NCBI RefSeq assembly: GCF_002265875.1
Contig: NZ_NPFA01000017.1
Span: 1 to 41,592, forward strand
DNA from: Marinococcus halophilus
GTDB lineage: Bacteria > Bacillota > Bacilli > Bacillales > Marinococcaceae
Length of the DNA stretch: 41,592 nucleotides
Direction: 5' to 3'
Under the pieces are notes generated by a model that did not search any database, was not told where the DNA came from, and was given only the letters and a program-made list of their open reading frames with translations. The translations under genes were made by a program, and so were the position numbers. Of this stretch, positions 41,050 through 41,592 are shown in pieces; position 1 is the stretch's first letter; each line of letters opens with the position of its first letter.

Positions 41050-41358
41050 TTATTGGTTCACTGTGCTATTCATGGTTTCAAGCATTTGTTTACCTCCCAT
41101 AGGATTGTAGGCATTTGGAGGAATTTGTCCACACGGAATACTTTCAGCCTGCGCAATTTTTTCGATCTTTTTAAATTGATGGCGTATTTGCGGTGCTACC
41201 ATGCAAACATTCCAGTCATTTTTTATTTCATCCTCTACCTCGCTGCTTCCAATTGCTTTTACGTGCAGCTCTTGCCCATTTTTTTCTGCCTCTTTCTTTA
41301 ATGCATCCACAGCGATAGCACTCGACATTCCACCTGAACAAATAAATAATACGTTCAT
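41050..41358 (-). CDS. PTS system EIIB, lactose/cellobiose type
   Basis: A 102-residue cytosolic phosphocarrier. MNVLFICSGGMSSAIAVDAL contains the phosphorylated Cys7 in the CSGGMSS loop. The rest (ELHVKAIGSSEVEDEIKNDW, VCMVAPQIRHQFKKIEKIA) matches the CelA/LicB fold. ATG 41358 is favoured over the adjacent ATG 41361 because AGGGGG then lies 6 bases upstream. First gene of the operon; no IIA gene follows, so IIA must be supplied from elsewhere. Confidence 0.9.
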   Translation of the reverse strand: MNVLFICSGGMSSAIAVDALKKEAEKNGQELHVKAIGSSEVEDEIKNDWNVCMVAPQIRHQFKKIEKIAQAESIPCGQIPPNAYNPMGGKQMLETMNSTVNQ

Positions 41359-41401
41359 CATAAACCCCCTAAAATTTAAAATTTTATTTTAACCTGAGTA
41401 C

Positions 41402-41431
41402 ATTATATGCTAATATAAAATTAAATTTCAA
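41402..41431 (-). promoter_or_regulatory. Predicted PTS operon promoter
   Basis: Minus strand: TTGAAA (-35, 41426-41431), 18-base spacer, TATAAT (-10, 41402-41407). The surrounding A/T-rich sequence AAATTTAAAATTTT could contain the RpiR operator, but no strict palindrome stands out. Confidence 0.65.
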
Positions 41432-41449
41432 CAATTTACTGAAAGAGAG

Positions 41450-41592
41450 CATAAAATAGTTTGTGTAAACGATCGATCACCAAAAAAGGAAGTCCTTTTC
41501 TAGTAGAATGAAGTTACCGACCACATCCACAGAAAAGAGGACTTCCCTATGAATAATTTTACTACAGATATTGCTCACGCTCTAGTCCAACA
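41450..41592 (+). mobile_element. Insertion sequence end (IS256-like), right window edge
   Basis: TTTGTGTAAACG near 41459-41470 resembles the terminal repeats of IS256-family elements, which often contain TTGTGTAAA. A hairpin follows: AGGAAGTCCTTTT (41489-41501) with AAAAGAGGACTTCC (41533-41546). The transposase start is at 41549. The element continues outside the window. Confidence 0.55.
41549..41592 (+). CDS. Transposase start (IS256-like), truncated by window edge
   Basis: ATG 41549 follows AGAGGACTTCCCT and reads MNNFTTDIAHALVQ to the edge. MNxFTTDI followed by a short helix is the usual N-terminus of IS256-family transposases of the IS1310/IS1201 type. Only 14 residues are visible, so this is a likelihood based on the opening sequence and the terminal-repeat-like sequence upstream. 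Confidence 0.5.
   Translation, partial: MNNFTTDIAHALVQ

Noticed and set aside
1-41592. CRISPR arrays, tRNA or rRNA genes
   Set aside because: No regularly spaced repeats, tRNA cloverleaf motifs or rRNA-like sequence were recognised on either strand.

Overview
The window looks like chromosome from a low- to mid-GC, probably halotolerant or alkaliphilic, member of the Bacillaceae. Supporting signs are Bacillus-style AGGAGG ribosome binding sites with frequent TTG/GTG starts, a ykkCD pair behind a guanidine-I riboswitch, a BCCT betaine transporter, very acidic exported proteins, a CcpA-type cre box and an RpiR-controlled PTS. Genus is not determinable from this sequence alone. A truncated transposase lies at each end (left: IS4/IS701-like; right: IS256-like), so the window may be a contig broken at repeated insertion sequences.

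Layout. 1-3.2 kb: IS fragment, an MFS exporter, a 62-residue membrane peptide and a TspO-like tryptophan-rich membrane protein. 3.2-7.1 kb: T-box-like leftover, butanediol-dehydrogenase-type alcohol dehydrogenase, a decayed YoeB-type toxin, and an M29 aminopeptidase with a small membrane protein. 7.5-8.1 kb: a DUF4352 lipoprotein, whose decayed paralogue lies at 14.6-15.0 kb. 8.2-11.4 kb: tryptophan catabolism (kynU and kynA) divergent from a TetR regulator, with two tandem copies of a palindromic operator between them; kynB is absent. 11.6-14.3 kb: cardiolipin synthase, a DUF4870-like membrane protein and a secreted Amidase_3 hydrolase. 15.0-17.9 kb: guanidine riboswitch with ykkC-ykkD, a decayed gene, a membrane-anchored MsrA-MsrB fusion and a 27-residue membrane peptide.

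18.2-20.7 kb: a three-gene operon with a DeoR-type helix-turn-helix protein fused to a Cys-rich NosL-like domain, a PepSY membrane protein (3' frameshift) and a His-rich FixH/YtkA-like lipoprotein. This is the best candidate for a poorly described system, probably metal sensing and handling. 21.0-23.5 kb: a secreted protein and a BCCT transporter.

23.8-31.9 kb: a complete biotin-independent malonate decarboxylase locus. It has the FCD-type GntR regulator, mdcH, mdcA, mdcB, mdcC, a fused mdcD-mdcE and mdcG on the minus strand, with the malonate transporter madLM divergent on the plus strand. Identical palindromes ATTGTCGACAAT lie upstream of gntR/madL and upstream of mdcH, and a cre box precedes madL. 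Together the genes import malonate, build and attach the phosphoribosyl-dephospho-CoA cofactor, and decarboxylate malonyl to acetyl on the carrier protein.

32.1-36.1 kb: acetyltransferase, a TetR regulator with a membrane protein, an MFS exporter with its own TetR regulator, and a small cytosolic protein. 36.4-38.3 kb: a secreted protein and several very small membrane proteins in AT-rich DNA. 38.5-41.4 kb: a PTS operon (IIB, IIC, small membrane protein, RpiR regulator) without a IIA or glycosidase gene, followed by the right-hand IS end. No tRNA, rRNA or CRISPR array was seen.
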